Origin: Microplitis mediator
Taxonomy: Eukaryota > Arthropoda > Insecta > Hymenoptera > Braconidae
Length of the DNA stretch: 64,000 nucleotides
NCBI RefSeq assembly: GCF_029852145.1
Contig: NC_079977.1
Span: 6,099,879 to 6,163,878 of the forward strand
Direction of reading: 5' to 3'
The translations under genes and the position numbers were made by a program. Positions 33,400 through 46,919 of this stretch are shown one piece after another. Each line of letters starts with the position of its first letter. The first letter of the stretch is position 1. Under the pieces are notes generated by a model. It did not search any database. It saw nothing but the letters and a program-made list of their open reading frames with translations, and had not been told where the DNA came from.

Positions 33400-34006
33400 A
33401 GGAGGGATGTTATATAAAAAATATTTTATGCTAGAATAAGTGCGTGGATATTAATTTGTTACAATTTATTATATATATTTGATATATGTCGATTTATCAA
33501 ACGAACTTTATGTATGTAAATTGGATAAGTAGAGAAAGTTGAGAAATATAATGAAAATTTATTATTTATTATTATTATTAAGCATTTTCTTGATGACTGA
33601 TGACTGTCACACGCAGAAAAAAATATAGGCAACTTAACTTAAAAATATGAGTTAAAATTACTAAATTTATATAGGAAACTTAAATCGCTACGAAAATTGT
33701 GTAATTTTTACTATCTTGAGAATTAAATTTTTAGTAATGTTTAATTATTTGAGTATGTCAATAAATATAAACTGCATTACAGTAAACTTTACTATATATT
33801 TAGTGAAATTTACGAGCCAATATAGTAAATATTACTATATTGAAGAAGAATTAATTAAAATTAAACTTTTATTATTTTTTCAACTTTTTATTATTACTAG
33901 AAAGCTTTTGCGTGCTGACGCGCGCCTATTTTTTTTATCTCTTGTTATGTTTTGATAACTACCTTCCCCACTCTCCTCTATCAGCCGCAAACATGACCAA
34001 TCATCT
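33400..34006. other. Non-coding stretch
   Basis: ACGCAGAAAAAAATATAGGC at 33613 recalls the ACACRGAAA terminal motif, but a right end was not found. The 33716-33955 frame is AT-rich and unconvincing. Confidence 0.35.
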
Positions 34007-34360
34007 CATAGCAACTGTTGCTATGATAATAGACCCCATAGCAAGTGTTGCCACGACAACAGTCTTCATAGCAACCGTTGCCATGACAACAGTTTCCATA
34101 GCAATCGTTGCCATGATAATAGACCCCATAGCAACTGTTTCCACGACAACAGTCGTCATAGCAACCGTTGCCATGACAAAAGTTTTCATAGCAACCGTTG
34201 CCATGATAATAAACCCCATAGCAACTATTGCCACGATAATAGACTTCATAGCAACTGTTACCACGACAACAGTCTTCATAGCAATCGTTGCCATGATAAT
34301 AGACCCCATAGCAACTGTTGTCATGACAACAGTCTTCATAGCAACCGTTGCCATGATGGC
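34007..34360 (+). repeat. 30-bp minisatellite, 12 units
   Basis: Exactly 30-base period with starts at 34007, 34037, 34067 and so on. Consensus CATAGCAACCGTTGCCATGA then CAACAGTCTT (or TAATAGACCC). Each unit holds inverted GCAAC/GTTGC half-sites like RFX X-boxes. Because 30 is divisible by three, long open frames run on both strands (33912-34397 plus, 34001-34402 minus); these are artefacts of the period. Confidence 0.9.
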
Positions 34361-34454
34361 TATAAGCGGTGACATAACACCAATTGTTTTAGGATAGACC
34401 ATTGTTATTGTTTACGACATGTGTATAATTGTTGATGCAAATTTTTGTTTTTAA

Positions 34455-34545
34455 AAATTACTTGACTAGACCGAGATTCGAACCCTGATCTCCCACGTGC
34501 GAATCCTGTCCTCAGTCTGACGGTCCTATGTCTCCTTTGAACGAA
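34455..34545 (-). mobile_element. tRNA-like SINE fragment
   Basis: The minus strand has a B box GGGTTCGAATC in GGGAGATCAGGGTTCGAATC; the A box is unclear and no acceptor stem forms. Confidence 0.35.
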
Positions 34546-34559
34546 GGGCTTTGAACTTG

Positions 34560-37500
34560 TAATAAATATTCGTATTCGCTGTTTTTACCGGTCGTTAATT
34601 TTATTGATCTACTTTTGAAAAATTACAAACTGATTACTAATTTTTAGTTGCTGCCTAATACTTAATACTAGTATTACGCTATTCATCTGATTTACAGAAA
34701 TAGCTATGCAGGTATACCTATTACCAGGTTACTATAGTAACTTTTTCATATTATATAGTATTTGATACACATCTTTAATCAATTTTTATATTTTTACAAA
34801 ACTTTGGTTCAAATTCTTAGATTGAGATCAATAAACTTTGGTTTCGAAACCACAAATTCCTATTTTTAAATAATTTTTTGAATTTTGAATAGAAGTTTTA
34901 TTCGGTTGTTTTTGAATCAAAACAAGTTCGAAAAATAAAATTGATGGATTTTTGATTTCGGTCTTGAACTAAAAATTAAAAAAAAAAAAAATTAAAAAAT
35001 TCTCTTCTCAAATTTGGTGGAAAAAATTGCAACTTAACATTTCGGCTACAAAACGACTGGTTATATAATTTCTTAAAATTATTCGTTACTTATTGATGAC
35101 AATTTCATGAAATTTTTTTTTTCAGTTTAAAAAAATGAAAACTTGAAAAAATTTTGAGGAATTTCAAAATTTCTAAAGTTTCAGAATATTAAAACGCTTA
35201 GGAAGAAAAAACTTATTATTATTGTACAGTTCGAAGCACAAATTATTAAAAAATTAGTTAAGCCAACAAAAATAAACAATAAAAGAAAAAAAATTATTAA
35301 AAATCTTAAAAAGTATAACAAACGAAACAATTAAATAGAGATGACAGTAATGATAACGCGTGACAATAAGCACCATTCATAATGTCAAAAAAGATTTTTT
35401 ATGTCACGAGCAACAGGTCGTTGGCATGTTTCACCGCCCCCTAATGGTAAATACTCCAAAGGATTACCACCGCTTCTATACAATACTTATGCATATATAT
35501 AAATATATATAGACCCTTGACTGTATAAATATGTGTAGGCACATTAAAAATATAGGTATACAGCAAGGGAGAGCATCCAGCCATGATTCCTGCTGTTCAC
35601 CGATTTTTACCCCTTTCCTGCGTGCCTCTGCATCGTCATTCCTTTTTCGTAAGTATCAAGTACCAAGTACCAAGTACTCATTCGCTATTTTTATTCATTA
35701 TTCATATCTATTATCCCTTACCTCCACTTGGTTGCAATTTTCATTAATACATATCTACTTTTTAAATAAATTATTGAGCTCTATCAGATTATAATAAAAA
35801 CTGAATATAAAATATTCAGATCATACTTTCAAATTGTTGTTGTTTGAAAATTCAAAAAAACAAGGAAATTTAGATTCACTAATAATTTGATTTTTATAAT
35901 TTTTTCTGTTCAATTATTTTAAAAATGACCTATAATGAATTTGATTACACAAATAATTCCAAAAAGTAATGTCATTATACTTTTGGAAATTTTTTTTGAG
36001 TGAAATTCCTAAAATTTGATAATTATGTTATTTAGTAATTATTAGAGTAATTAAGTTTCGTGAGCGGTAATTTTGAAGAAAATTTAAGTACCCGAATATC
36101 GGAACGTTTTTCACGCAATGAAAATGAAAAAAATTTATGTAATTTAACTGCTTAAGGAGTAGTTCTGGTAGTGGGGTGGCCTAAGATTTTTGGCTGCCAT
36201 ACCAACATATATATCCGAAACATTTCAGAAATCTAGTCATCCAGTAGATTTTTAACTTTTCAATTTTTTTTTTTCGTTGCGCGAAAAACGTTCCGATTTC
36301 AGGCACATAAAAATTTTATGGTCAACGAGATACAAAAAATTAATTCCTCAATAATATTCATACATTTTCAAGTTATACACTGAGGGAAAAAAATCTTTTC
36401 GAATCGTATATTCTCATCATAAGAAATTATGTCATTAAAAATTTTCAATCTAATATATTTTTAGTGCAAAAATTAAAAAATTTGAAAATAATTTTCTTAA
36501 TTAAAGAAACCCAAATTCATTTCAAGATATTTTGATCTTTTTTTGGCAGCAGTGATTATAAATTTAGATTTTTTTCTGTCAAGAAAACGATTCTTCGCGT
36601 TGAATATGAAATTAATGATGCAGTAATTTATATCGATTTATTAATCGAAAAAAAATTGTTTGCGCAAAAGTTATTTTTTTTCTCAGTGCAAATTTTTATT
36701 TGAGTCACTATCAACACCGATTTTATTCCAAAATTTTTATTAGTCTTTTTTTGGAAATTTAAAATTCACTGGTGTTTTAGTATTAAGAAATAATTAAAAT
36801 TTTATAATTTTTCTGATAAAATGACCTGTAATAGAGCTCAATTACTGAGTAATTACAATTACAATACTTCGAACATCAGTCAGTGACTTCTTGTATATAT
36901 AGCTACATATATATGTATATATGTTATGATCAAAACATAATAAATTTAAAAAATAATATTTTATCGATGCGCAAAAAGTATCTAATAAAAAAAACGAGTC
37001 CTCTACCTTTATAATACGCCAGTCTTCCGGCATATATATATTACGCACATACTATACTATATATAAATGTATATATATAAATATGTCTATATCGCCACTA
37101 TAATCATAGAAGACACAAATGTGTATTATTTAAACATCCTGTTACTTCTTACATACGCGCATTTCTCCTGACGCAAACTTGTATATTAGTGATAGTCCAG
37201 CCCTCTAATTTTTATTCTGACGATCACGACATTTTTTTCTATATTTTTTTATTTTTATTTTTTTTACCGTACATAATATGTTGCGTTATTTTTTTTTATA
37301 TGTATTATAATGTATTATGAATAAAAAAAAAATGTTTTTTTACTGCTGGGATGTCATTAATATTATTGATGGGCTTTAAGATTTATTGGTTATCAGTTAT
37401 CACTTATCACCTTTTTATTTGAGTTTGACATATATAAGAGAATAATAGGGATTTGCATGTGATAAAAGCTGTATTGAATCTTTTATCCTGTCTTTTGTAT

Positions 37501-37640
37501 GTCTGGATTTATAATCAGAATAATAAAGTTGCAGCTTTGTAGATTGACATCCACGATATCGTTTATTGATGATTTTAAATTGATGTCACTTTGAAAAATT
37601 TTATTATAATAATTCTAATAACAATAAAAACTATTATTAT
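34560..37640. other. Long non-coding stretch
   Basis: AT-rich. Contains a short CACCGCCCCCTAATGG patch near 35430, TACCAAGTACCAAGTAC repeats near 35660, an inverted-repeat candidate from 36378 (CACTGAGGGAAAAAAATC) to about 36690 (TTTTTTTCTCAGTG), and TATATG microsatellites near 36900 and 37070. No gene recognised. Confidence 0.4.
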
Positions 37641-37642
37641 TA

Positions 37643-38555
<913 letters not shown>

Positions 38556-38625
38556 CTCTGAGTTTGAAAACAGCGGGAAATTCTGTGGTTGGCCCGCAGT
38601 CAACCACTTTTCAAATATTTTTACG
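38556..38625 (+). repeat. End fragment of the AGCGGGAAGTTT element
   Basis: CTCTGAGTTTGAAAACAGCGGGAAATTCTG and GGCCCGCAGTCAACCACTTT phrases match the right end and flank of 26507-26917 and also 45465-45530. Confidence 0.55.
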
Positions 38626-38629
38626 AAAA

Positions 38630-39930
38630 ATTACTCTGTAATTTGAAACAGCTCTGCTCTGTTATGAAAAGCCGATGATTCATAACCGAAGCATGTAGGT
38701 GGTCTATAAGACTTCTTACAGAACTCATTCAATCTCCCAAAATTTCGATGAAAATTAACGAGAATCTATTAAATTTTATGAGATTATTATTAGCAAGTTG
38801 AAGCAATTCAAATATATTTTTAGTATTTGTGTTATCAAAAGAAATTTTGTTCTTTGGTTAAATTTTATTTCTCTAATCTGGAGTAATTACTCAAAAATCA
38901 AATAATATTATACTTAATGAATAAATATCGAATAAAATAAAAATAATAATCATTAAATAACAGGCATCAACTAGTAACTTTTACAAACATATCTAGCTTT
39001 TATTTAGAGAACTAATTCAGATTCAACTAAACAGCGGCAGCAACTTGCACACTTGATGCAGTTGATAGTTCAGCTCTGATTAACCAAACTCGCTGATCTC
39101 TATATACAATCACGGGCACGTGGACTTTCTCTTTATTTTATAATTTAAAACAATCTCAATCATCTTATTATTATAATCACATTTAATATTTATAATTCAC
39201 CATAACAGTACTCCCCGAACATTTTTTAAAACAAATAAATTCTCATTTTTTCTCATTCAAATTTAAAATTTCTTACCATCAAAACCTCCATCAATTCAAT
39301 TTCTCGCTATTTATAATAACTTGTATAGAAATTAATTGAATTAATAAATAAATTAATATATAATTTTTTTTTTAAATAGAATTTTTATTTCAGTCATTGA
39401 GGCTACTGTAGATTTTTTATGAAACATTTATTGGATATTGAACTATTATGTGGTTTAAATTCTGTATATATTTATATTTGCATATATATGTATATTATGG
39501 TTATATATATTTCAATACAGAGTAAATTTAATCTATCACTCAGTATTGAGGCGCATTAGTATTGCAAATGATACAGATTGTCGATCGAGCATAACCGCAA
39601 GTAATTTTTGCTTTCTTGTACCCATTCACACCCTTCTACATGTAAATAATACAGACGTGATGATCAATATTATATATACATATACATGTATATTGAAAAA
39701 ATATTATTGCTATTTTTATTGGCGGTGTGATACGGGAGTTATACTTTTAGAGGTTCATCAGAAGCTGTGGTTTTTATAATATATGCGATTATCGTGTGAG
39801 AAAGTATAATCATATATATACTGTAAAGAAGTAGTGTTAAAATGAACTCATAGGGGTGTATTTAGCGGTGTTATCCAATCAGTGTTAAAACGGTACAGAC
39901 ACGAAAAAACTGGAACTGAATTCAGTGATT
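38630..39930. other. Non-coding stretch
   Basis: AT-rich, with TATATG microsatellite near 39480. The 39546-39779 frame has no similarity I recognise. Confidence 0.35.
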
Positions 39931-40868
39931 ACCCGAGTCAAAATTAAAAAGGTGATTTGAGCCTCCAAATCCTACACGAGTGTAAGGAGCTTCAAATCAT
40001 CTTTTTAGAATATGAAGATCCATGCATTAAAAAGGTGATTCGAACCTAAACGTGGTAACTTTATCTGCTTTTACCAAGTTTGGGTTCAAATCATCTTTTT
40101 GAAAAGATAAAGTAAGCCTCCAGAGCCTAAATTTATAGATTGAGAAAGACTCTCATCGGATCGCGTACAATTGGTAAAGAAACAGAAGGGTAATGGGGGC
40201 CACTAATGAGAAATGGCCACCATGATCGAAAAAAATTTGAAATTTAAAAATTCCAAAAATAATTTCTTTGTAATAAATGTTTTGTTGTAAGTTAAAAAAT
40301 AATAAAATTTAAAATATTAACAATAATAGCTAAAGTTATATGAGTAGGCGTTCGAATAGAATAGTACTAAGTCATTCGAATTTCGAATTGAATAATTAAA
40401 GCTTTTGACTTATTAGTATATGATTAATTCATTATCTTATGTGAACAATAAATACAAAGGATGTATTGGACAACTGAAACTGCCAAAGATTTTGAAAAAA
40501 ACTGCTGAAAACTAATCTGCTGCCGCCGGGATTCGAAACCACGACCTTACGAATATGAAGCACAACCACTGCCGCACTGCTACTCGGATGCTCACGATCA
40601 GTTGGAAATATCTTTATGTATTTAGAACGCAGATATTATTATAACGATAATATCATACTAAAAAATTGAGCTCATTCGAAGGTACAGATGAAAAGTATGG
40701 TAGGCCATGGAGGGTTAAAACACCATTTTAAAAAAGTGATTTACTCCTCCATACGCTACTTTTAGGACATCGGGGACTTAAATAACATATTACATTCAGC
40801 GGCAAGTCCAACATCAAAAGAACTGAGGCTTTGGAGGCTCATACTACTGTTTTAATTTTGACTCGGGT
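39931..40868. mobile_element. ACCCGAGTCAAAATTAAAA element with nested SINE
   Basis: A 938 bp element with inverted ends ACCCGAGTCAAAATTAAAA. Interior phrases GGTGATTTGAGCCTCC and GGAGGCTCA mirror each other. A tRNA-like SINE sits inside at 40515-40595. Confidence 0.65.
40515..40595 (-). mobile_element. tRNA-derived SINE on the minus strand
   Basis: The minus strand has A-box-like GTAGCAGTGCGGCAGTGG and B box GGTTTCGAATCC, spaced as in a tRNA, but acceptor-stem pairing and a proper anticodon arm are lacking. Confidence 0.5.
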
Positions 40869-41026
40869 ACGAATTTTATTTGAATCAAAATTCACTCGGG
40901 AGTTCCGGAGCTCAAAAAAGATCAGTCTGTCTACGAAGTAAATAGGGATTCGGAGTTTTAATATTAAAATAAACTCCCAGAAGTTAACTTTACTCCGAAC
41001 CGGAGTTTCAATATTAAAATAAATCC

Positions 41027-41391
41027 GCCCGAGTCAAAAAACAAATTCTAGTTTAGTCTTCAAAAGCCTCAATTCCTTTGATGTTTTATTTGCCGCCCAG
41101 ACAGTAACTTTAGTACTCAAAATCCTCAATGAGAACAATGTTAAATAAGGTATTATTCGACTGAACAAACTGATATATTTGATTGAAATGAAATTTATTT
41201 GACTCAAATTTATATTAATTGATACTTATTAACGCTTTATTTCAACCAAGTAAGGCTGAAAAACTGTTTCAAATAAATTGATTTATTTATATCAAATAAA
41301 AACTTCTGTCAGTGTAAAATTCTAAATTGATCCTCAAAAACCTCATTGAGAACTTTGAGACTTAAATCCGAATTTGTTTTTTGACTCGGGC
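41027..41391. mobile_element. GCCCGAGTCAAAAAACAAAT element
   Basis: A 365 bp element with inverted ends GCCCGAGTCAAAAAACAAAT; same terminal motif family as 39931 and 21878. Flanked by CGGAGTTT/ACTCCGAA repeats. Confidence 0.65.
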
Positions 41392-41399
41392 TCCGTTTG

Positions 41400-42109
41400 C
41401 AGTGAATTTTACTCCGAATGAATTAAATAAGTAAACAGTTATCTAGTCCACATTTACTCCGGATTTACTCCACGTTCAATCCGCTAATTTTTTACAGTGT
41501 AAGTAATTATAAAATAGAATGAACCTTAAAATTACTAAAAGACTGAAAAAATAAAAAATTAGTCTTATATAAATAATGAATGCTTCAGAGAAATCGACAT
41601 AATCAAAGTATCCCCGAGCGTTCATAACTAAGTCGGAGTTTTTCTCACCAATAGCCGATAATTCGCGGCAATAATAACGTTTCCCTTGGTCTTGTGTTTT
41701 ATTATTTTTATTTGTGACTGCTAAGATGACTCGGATGATCGTGGGAGAGTCATTTCTGTGCCACTCTCGTCGCTAAACTAAACTACTTACTCTTCAATAC
41801 CTGCTCTACTAATACCGATACTCAATACAATACAAAATACTCAATTCCTTAGCATAGTTTTCCAATACAAGAAGAATTTCTATTATATATACAAATACAA
41901 ACATTAAAAAATAGATAATTCATTGACTCTATTCCATTATTCAAATGGAAGAAAATAAATTTTTGTAACTATTCAATCATAGTAAATAACTAATTTATTT
42001 TAATTGTTTTTAAAAATAATTAAGAGATATTTTTATCTCAAAAATTAATAAGAAATTTTTTTTATTAGAATAAAAAAAAATTTTAATTAGTAATTAAAAA
42101 ATACGGGAC
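41400..42109. other. Non-coding stretch
   Basis: AT-rich; a GC-moderate patch at 41640-41780 has no frame of interest. Confidence 0.35.
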
Positions 42110-43195
42110 TTGAGGGCAAAACGGGGTAGGGTGGGCAAAACGAGATACCGTCGAAATTAAAATTTTTTTGTTCAACTTTTTAAAAAATTGAGTGTCAGTC
42201 GAAAAGTATTAATGACTTTTGTTTTATAAGAAAAAACAATAAAAATTTTTTTTTTCATCCTTTGTATCCAATAATTATGTGAAATGTAATTTTTCTTCAT
42301 GTAAATTAGGAGAGAGAGGGGCAGAATGGGTCCCTTAAGGAAAATAATTATAATATCATTCAATCAATTATAATTAATTAAGTGATGAACTAATTAACTA
42401 ATAAATATACCTATTATAATTTTGAAAAGAATGATGTGCGTATATGTATAAATAATGTAACTTTTAAATTGATGGTCCTTATGGAGCTACGGCTCTAGGA
42501 TCAAATAAAAATTATTTATCAATCTATCTATCATTCATTTTTTTTACGCGTTTACTTCTTTTCAGACCCTTAATACTTATTTTCACTTCGTTATGTTGCG
42601 TCCATTAAAATTGAAAAATCGAAAATTAGGGGCAAAGTGGGCCCTCCAAAAAATTTCGGATTTGATATTTTTTATTTTTTACACGTGTGATATTTGCAAA
42701 TAACTATAAAGCAATTGTATTTTAATAATATAAAATTTATTTCAATAGTCTGCTGCAATATAACTTTAAAACCTAATTTTATTATCTTTAACTTTCTTAA
42801 TAAATTATATTTAATGAACAGTTTTGGTGATCTATTTTAGCCCTCATTATATGAGAAATTTTGATAAGCTTATCCGTCCGAATTTATTGGCGTATAGAAA
42901 ATTTTGAGGGACCCACTTTGCCCCCATATTTTTTAAAGTTTGAAAATTTTAAGGGGTCTACTTTTCCCCCTCCTCCCCTACTTATAAAAAAATTTATTTA
43001 ATATCCAGAAATTTTTGTTTCTCCTTTTTTTGGGGGTAACCCATTTTGCCCGTGAAAACGGAATTTTTTTTTGCGGCAACTGAAAATTTTTTCTATTTAC
43101 TTTGAATATCAAAAAAAAAAAAAAATTTATTTAACGTATTTGGGTCCTCGAAAAGTTTTTCCTTAAGTATCCCGTTTTGCCCCCCCCCCTTCCAC
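42110..43195. mobile_element. GGGCAAAACGGG inverted-repeat element
   Basis: GGGCAAAACGGGGTAGGG at the left and, inverted, GGGGGGGCAAAACGGGAT at the right. Internal GGGGCAAAGTGGGCCCTCC (near 42628) and GGACCCACTTTGCCCCC (near 42908) also mirror each other. No transposase frame; boundaries approximate. Confidence 0.5.
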
Positions 43196-43399
43196 CGACT
43201 CCTATTTAAATATGAAATCAAAACGGGCAAGAGTACAAAATTATTATAAAATAAAGACGAACAAAGAGAAGTAACGTCAGATTGGTAGAGATGTTTTATA
43301 TATATATGATATATCTATATGTATGAATGCATATATATTGGTGATGTCTGATGTAAAAGTATGAATGTATGTATGATATAAGGTGTTTGTAAACGGAAG

Positions 43400-43560
43400 A
43401 ACCAACACAGAAGCGAGTTAGTGTGTTGTCGGGAATTCGAGCCGACCAATGGGATGCCGTGGGCACCGCGGGTAGGAGGAGACAGTTCCGCGCCGACAGG
43501 CGACGTAATCACCCGCGGTTCTGTCCGCTTACCTGGCCCATGGATTATTTATTTCTTTTC
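43400..43560. other. GC-rich patch
   Basis: GCCGTGGGCACCGCGGGTAG and CACCCGCGGTTCTGTCCGC stand out. On the minus strand CCATGGGCCAGGTAAGCGG contains a good splice-donor sequence, so a minus-strand untranslated exon is possible. It is followed by a polypyrimidine tract (43560-43690). Confidence 0.3.
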
Positions 43561-43869
43561 TCCTTCTTCTCCTTAAACCACCTCCACCTCATTCTTTTTC
43601 TTCTCCTTCTCCTTCACCATCTCCACCACCTTTTTTACATTCATTTACTTCTCCTTCCTTTTATTTACTTCTCGTTCTCTCTCATTGCCCAATCTTTTCA
43701 TTCTTTAAAACTGATGCGTCTTCTGCCTTTGGCTTGATTTCATTGGTAATTCTTACACTCATTTTTTTTGTACCCTCACAATTTAATTATTTAATGCTGA
43801 TACTATAATAATTATTAAACAAAAACTTTAATTCATAACAACAAAATTTTTTGCATAATTGATGATATT

Positions 43870-44610
43870 TAGGTAAAAATCGAGATAAGAAATCTCCGTA
43901 TACAATCAAAAATACCATATATAATAAATATATATGGAAAAATATACAATCAATATGGGACCATATAAGTGGCCAAAAACGATATATATTTCCTTATATA
44001 TAATATATTAAGTTTTAATATAATTAATTATATACGTAAGTTTATAAGTTAATACATGTATTATATATATTTATAATCATATATGTAAACTTATAAGTTA
44101 GCACATATATGCATTACATATATTGATAATTATATATGTAAATTTGGAAGCTAGCACACATATATATATATATATTCTGAACATAAGGTTTGAATCTTAT
44201 AACAGAGAGAGGAAGACAGAATAGAATAGATTTTATTTATTCTTACATATATGGGCAGACTTATATGGTTCTATATATCGAAAAATATACAAAAATTTAT
44301 AAAGGTTAATACATGGTACATATATCGTGCCATATAATGATGAATTATATATGTATTCTTATTTGTTTCCATATATAAATAACATTTATTTTTGAATATA
44401 TTAAAATTATAAGTTTTCAAATATATAAATAATATATTTAAGTTATACGGAAATACATGAAATCATATAAGAGAAAACATATATAGAAATATAATAAAAT
44501 CGGCCAAAATCTATATATAGTTCTATATAAGATTTCATGTATTGTCACATATATATTATATCATATCTGTAACATATATTTTTTAATATATGTTTACTAT
44601 ATATGATATT
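43870..44610. mobile_element. ATATAT-rich inverted-repeat element
   Basis: Left ACCATATATAATAAATATAT and right, inverted, ATCATATATAGTAAACATAT; GGCCAAAAACGATATATA mirrors ATATATAGATTTTGGCC-like sequence. Right end reads CATGCGGGTTT. Boundaries approximate. Confidence 0.4.
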
Positions 44611-44611
44611 T

Positions 44612-44880
44612 TCATGCGGGTTTGCTTGGTTATAGTAATGAAGAACTGCGCAAGGGTGTTTAGCTAAACAGCACAAATTTTGTGTTAATTTTCGAACAAC
44701 ACAGAAATGTGTTACATTACAGATTTTCTAATCATTTAACATAAAAAATCAGTTAAAGTAAAATAACACAAGCGGTTTGTGTTGAATTAACAGATTTCTG
44801 TGTCGAAAATCAACACAAAAAATTTAACCAAATAATTTTTTAATACAAATACACAAAATTTCTAACTGTACATTAACTTC
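44612..44880 (-). repeat. AACACAAATTTGTGTT repeat, inverted copy
   Basis: Matches 51350-51610 in reverse: AGTTAGAAATTTTG, CAACACAGAAATCTG, GTTTAGCTAAACA and GTTACAGTAATGAAGAA-like phrases in order. Confidence 0.7.
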
Positions 44881-45464
44881 GGAATTATTGATAATTTCTA
44901 TGAAGACTAAAATTGTAAAAAATTAAATTCCTTTTTAAATATGGTTCAAAAACGTATATTTATTACAAATATTTGCGGAGATATTAGTGATGAAATGTAT
45001 AATTAACAAAAATTTTTTAGCTGAAGTTGTAATTGCGTAAATATTTGAAAATGTATTTTAAAAAAGCGATTGATTTTAAAGAAATTGAGAAATTGATGAA
45101 GGAAAAGGTAATGCAATACAACCATGAGCTGTGGTAGCTTTTGAAATTAAGGCCAAACTTGCCGACACTACACGCTATTTAATGCTGTGTAATTCCGTAT
45201 TTATTTCTCATTAACCACCGAGACAGGAACGAAACTGTTGCTGATAGCATTATGTCTAGATTTTAAAATCTAACGTATTTCGGCAGTAATGAAAAATATA
45301 CAAATCAGCAGATTTTCTTAAATATTTTAAACTTTAAAACAAAAGTTTTATTTTTAGAAATGAAACAAATATTTACGAAGGATCTAATAAAAATTTTAAG
45401 TACATCTCAAATCTCTAATTTCAATATTCCGAGGTATCAATTTATAAATTCATCACAAAATCTC

Positions 45465-45530
45465 CGAGCTCGAAAACAGCGGGAAGTTTTGGGGTTGGCC
45501 GACAGGGTCAACCGTTTTTCAGATTTTTCT
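45465..45530 (+). repeat. End fragment of the AGCGGGAAGTTT element
   Basis: CCGAGCTCGAAAACAGCGGG followed by AAGTTTTGGGGTTGGCC, as at 26890-26950. Confidence 0.6.
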
Positions 45531-45613
45531 TTGATCATATCATGAGAAATTGATTGACAATTGATCGTCAATTGACGTAAAAAATTTTTTGGTCAACTTC
45601 TCGGTCAATTTTT

Positions 45614-46631
45614 ATACACGGAAAGAAAATTATGGCAGCGGTTCCCATAATTTTGTGAAATTTTTTCCTATACCATCATAGGAATTACGACCATAAATTA
45701 TGGGAGCGGTTCCTATAATTATAGGAATGTTTCCCATAATTATAGGAATAGTTCCTATAATTATGGGAATGATACCCATAACACTATAGGAATGATTCCT
45801 AGAATTATAGGAATGGTTCCTATAATTTATAGGAATACTTCCTATAATATTATGGGAATCATTCCTATAATTTATGGGAATGGTTCCTATAATTTATAGG
45901 AACCATTCCCATAAATTATAGGAACCATTCCCATAATATTATGGGAATGGTTCCTATAATAGAATGGGAACTATTACCATAATATTATGGGAATGATTCC
46001 CATAATGCAATTGGAATGGTTCCTATACCATTATGGGAATCATTCCCATAATATTATGGGAATAGTTCCCATACTATTATAGGAACCATTCCTATAATAT
46101 TATGGGAATGGTTCCCATATTATCATGAAAAAATTATTTTAAAGAAGTGTGGTAATCACTTCTACAATACACAGAAATATTATTAAACATAAAAACAAAA
46201 ATTCTAACATTGAAAAAGAAAATCGTATTTGGCAAAAAAACATTAAAATTTTTAACAAGAATTTTTTGTCAGCACAAAACATTCAAGAAAATTCAAATTT
46301 TGGGAAATTTCTACACTATTGTGCAAAAAAAAAATTTTATGATATTATAGGGATGGTTCCCATAACATTATGGGAATAGTTCCCATAATATTATCGGAAT
46401 AGTTCCTATACCAATATGGGAACCATTCCCATAATGGTATGGGAACCATTCCCATATCATTATGGGAACCATTGCCATAATGGTATGGGAACTATTCTTA
46501 TACTATTATGGGAATGGTTCCCATAATATATGGGAACCATCCCTATAGTAGTATAGGTACTATTCCCATACCATTATGGGAACCATTCCCATAATGCATA
46601 GGAAAACTTCCCATAATTTTCTTTCCGTGTA
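45614..46631. repeat. Array of palindromic GGAATGGTTCCCATAATA units inside inverted ends
   Basis: Bounded by TACACGGAAAGAAAATTATG and its exact inverse. Between lie dozens of 20-25 bp units built from GGAAT(G/C)(G/A)TTCC and CATAATATTATGGG/TATAGGAA in all combinations, each palindromic. A unique ~200 bp AT-rich block interrupts the array (46121-46345). No coding sense; the frame at 46149-46379 crosses the block. Confidence 0.9.
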
Positions 46632-46772
46632 CAATAATTTTATGGACAAGATCAAGTTAACGTGGGATCCGTATTTTTAAACAAATTTAAAAAATGACCG
46701 GTGGTCAATTGACGTCAATTATTAAACAATTGTCCAGCTGATTTCTTTCCCTCACGTCATGAATCGTAACTA

Positions 46773-46915
46773 CCCCTGATTGAGAGAAACGATTTAAAAT
46801 GATTAGAAAAAAAAAAATTTTAATACTTTTCAATGCTTTTGAATACTTTTGAATCGCCCTTCTTATGGGCATTTAACATTGCAAATAGTTTTGAATCGTT
46901 TCTTTTAATCAGGGG
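46773..46915. mobile_element. 143-bp CCCCTGATT MITE
   Basis: Inverted ends CCCCTGATTRARAGAAACGA, flanked by a 4-bp duplication ACTA (46769-46772, 46916-46919). Non-coding. Confidence 0.75.
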
Positions 46916-46919
46916 ACTA

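Noticed and set aside
34007..34360. CRISPR-like regular array
   Set aside because: Units abut with no unique spacers; it is a minisatellite in a eukaryotic genome.
33912..34402. 161- and 133-codon frames on opposite strands
   Set aside because: A 30-base period keeps all frames open through the minisatellite; products are repetitive and unlike known proteins.
40515..40595. Minus-strand tRNA gene
   Set aside because: A- and B-box-like words are present, but no acceptor stem or normal anticodon arm forms, so a SINE is more likely.
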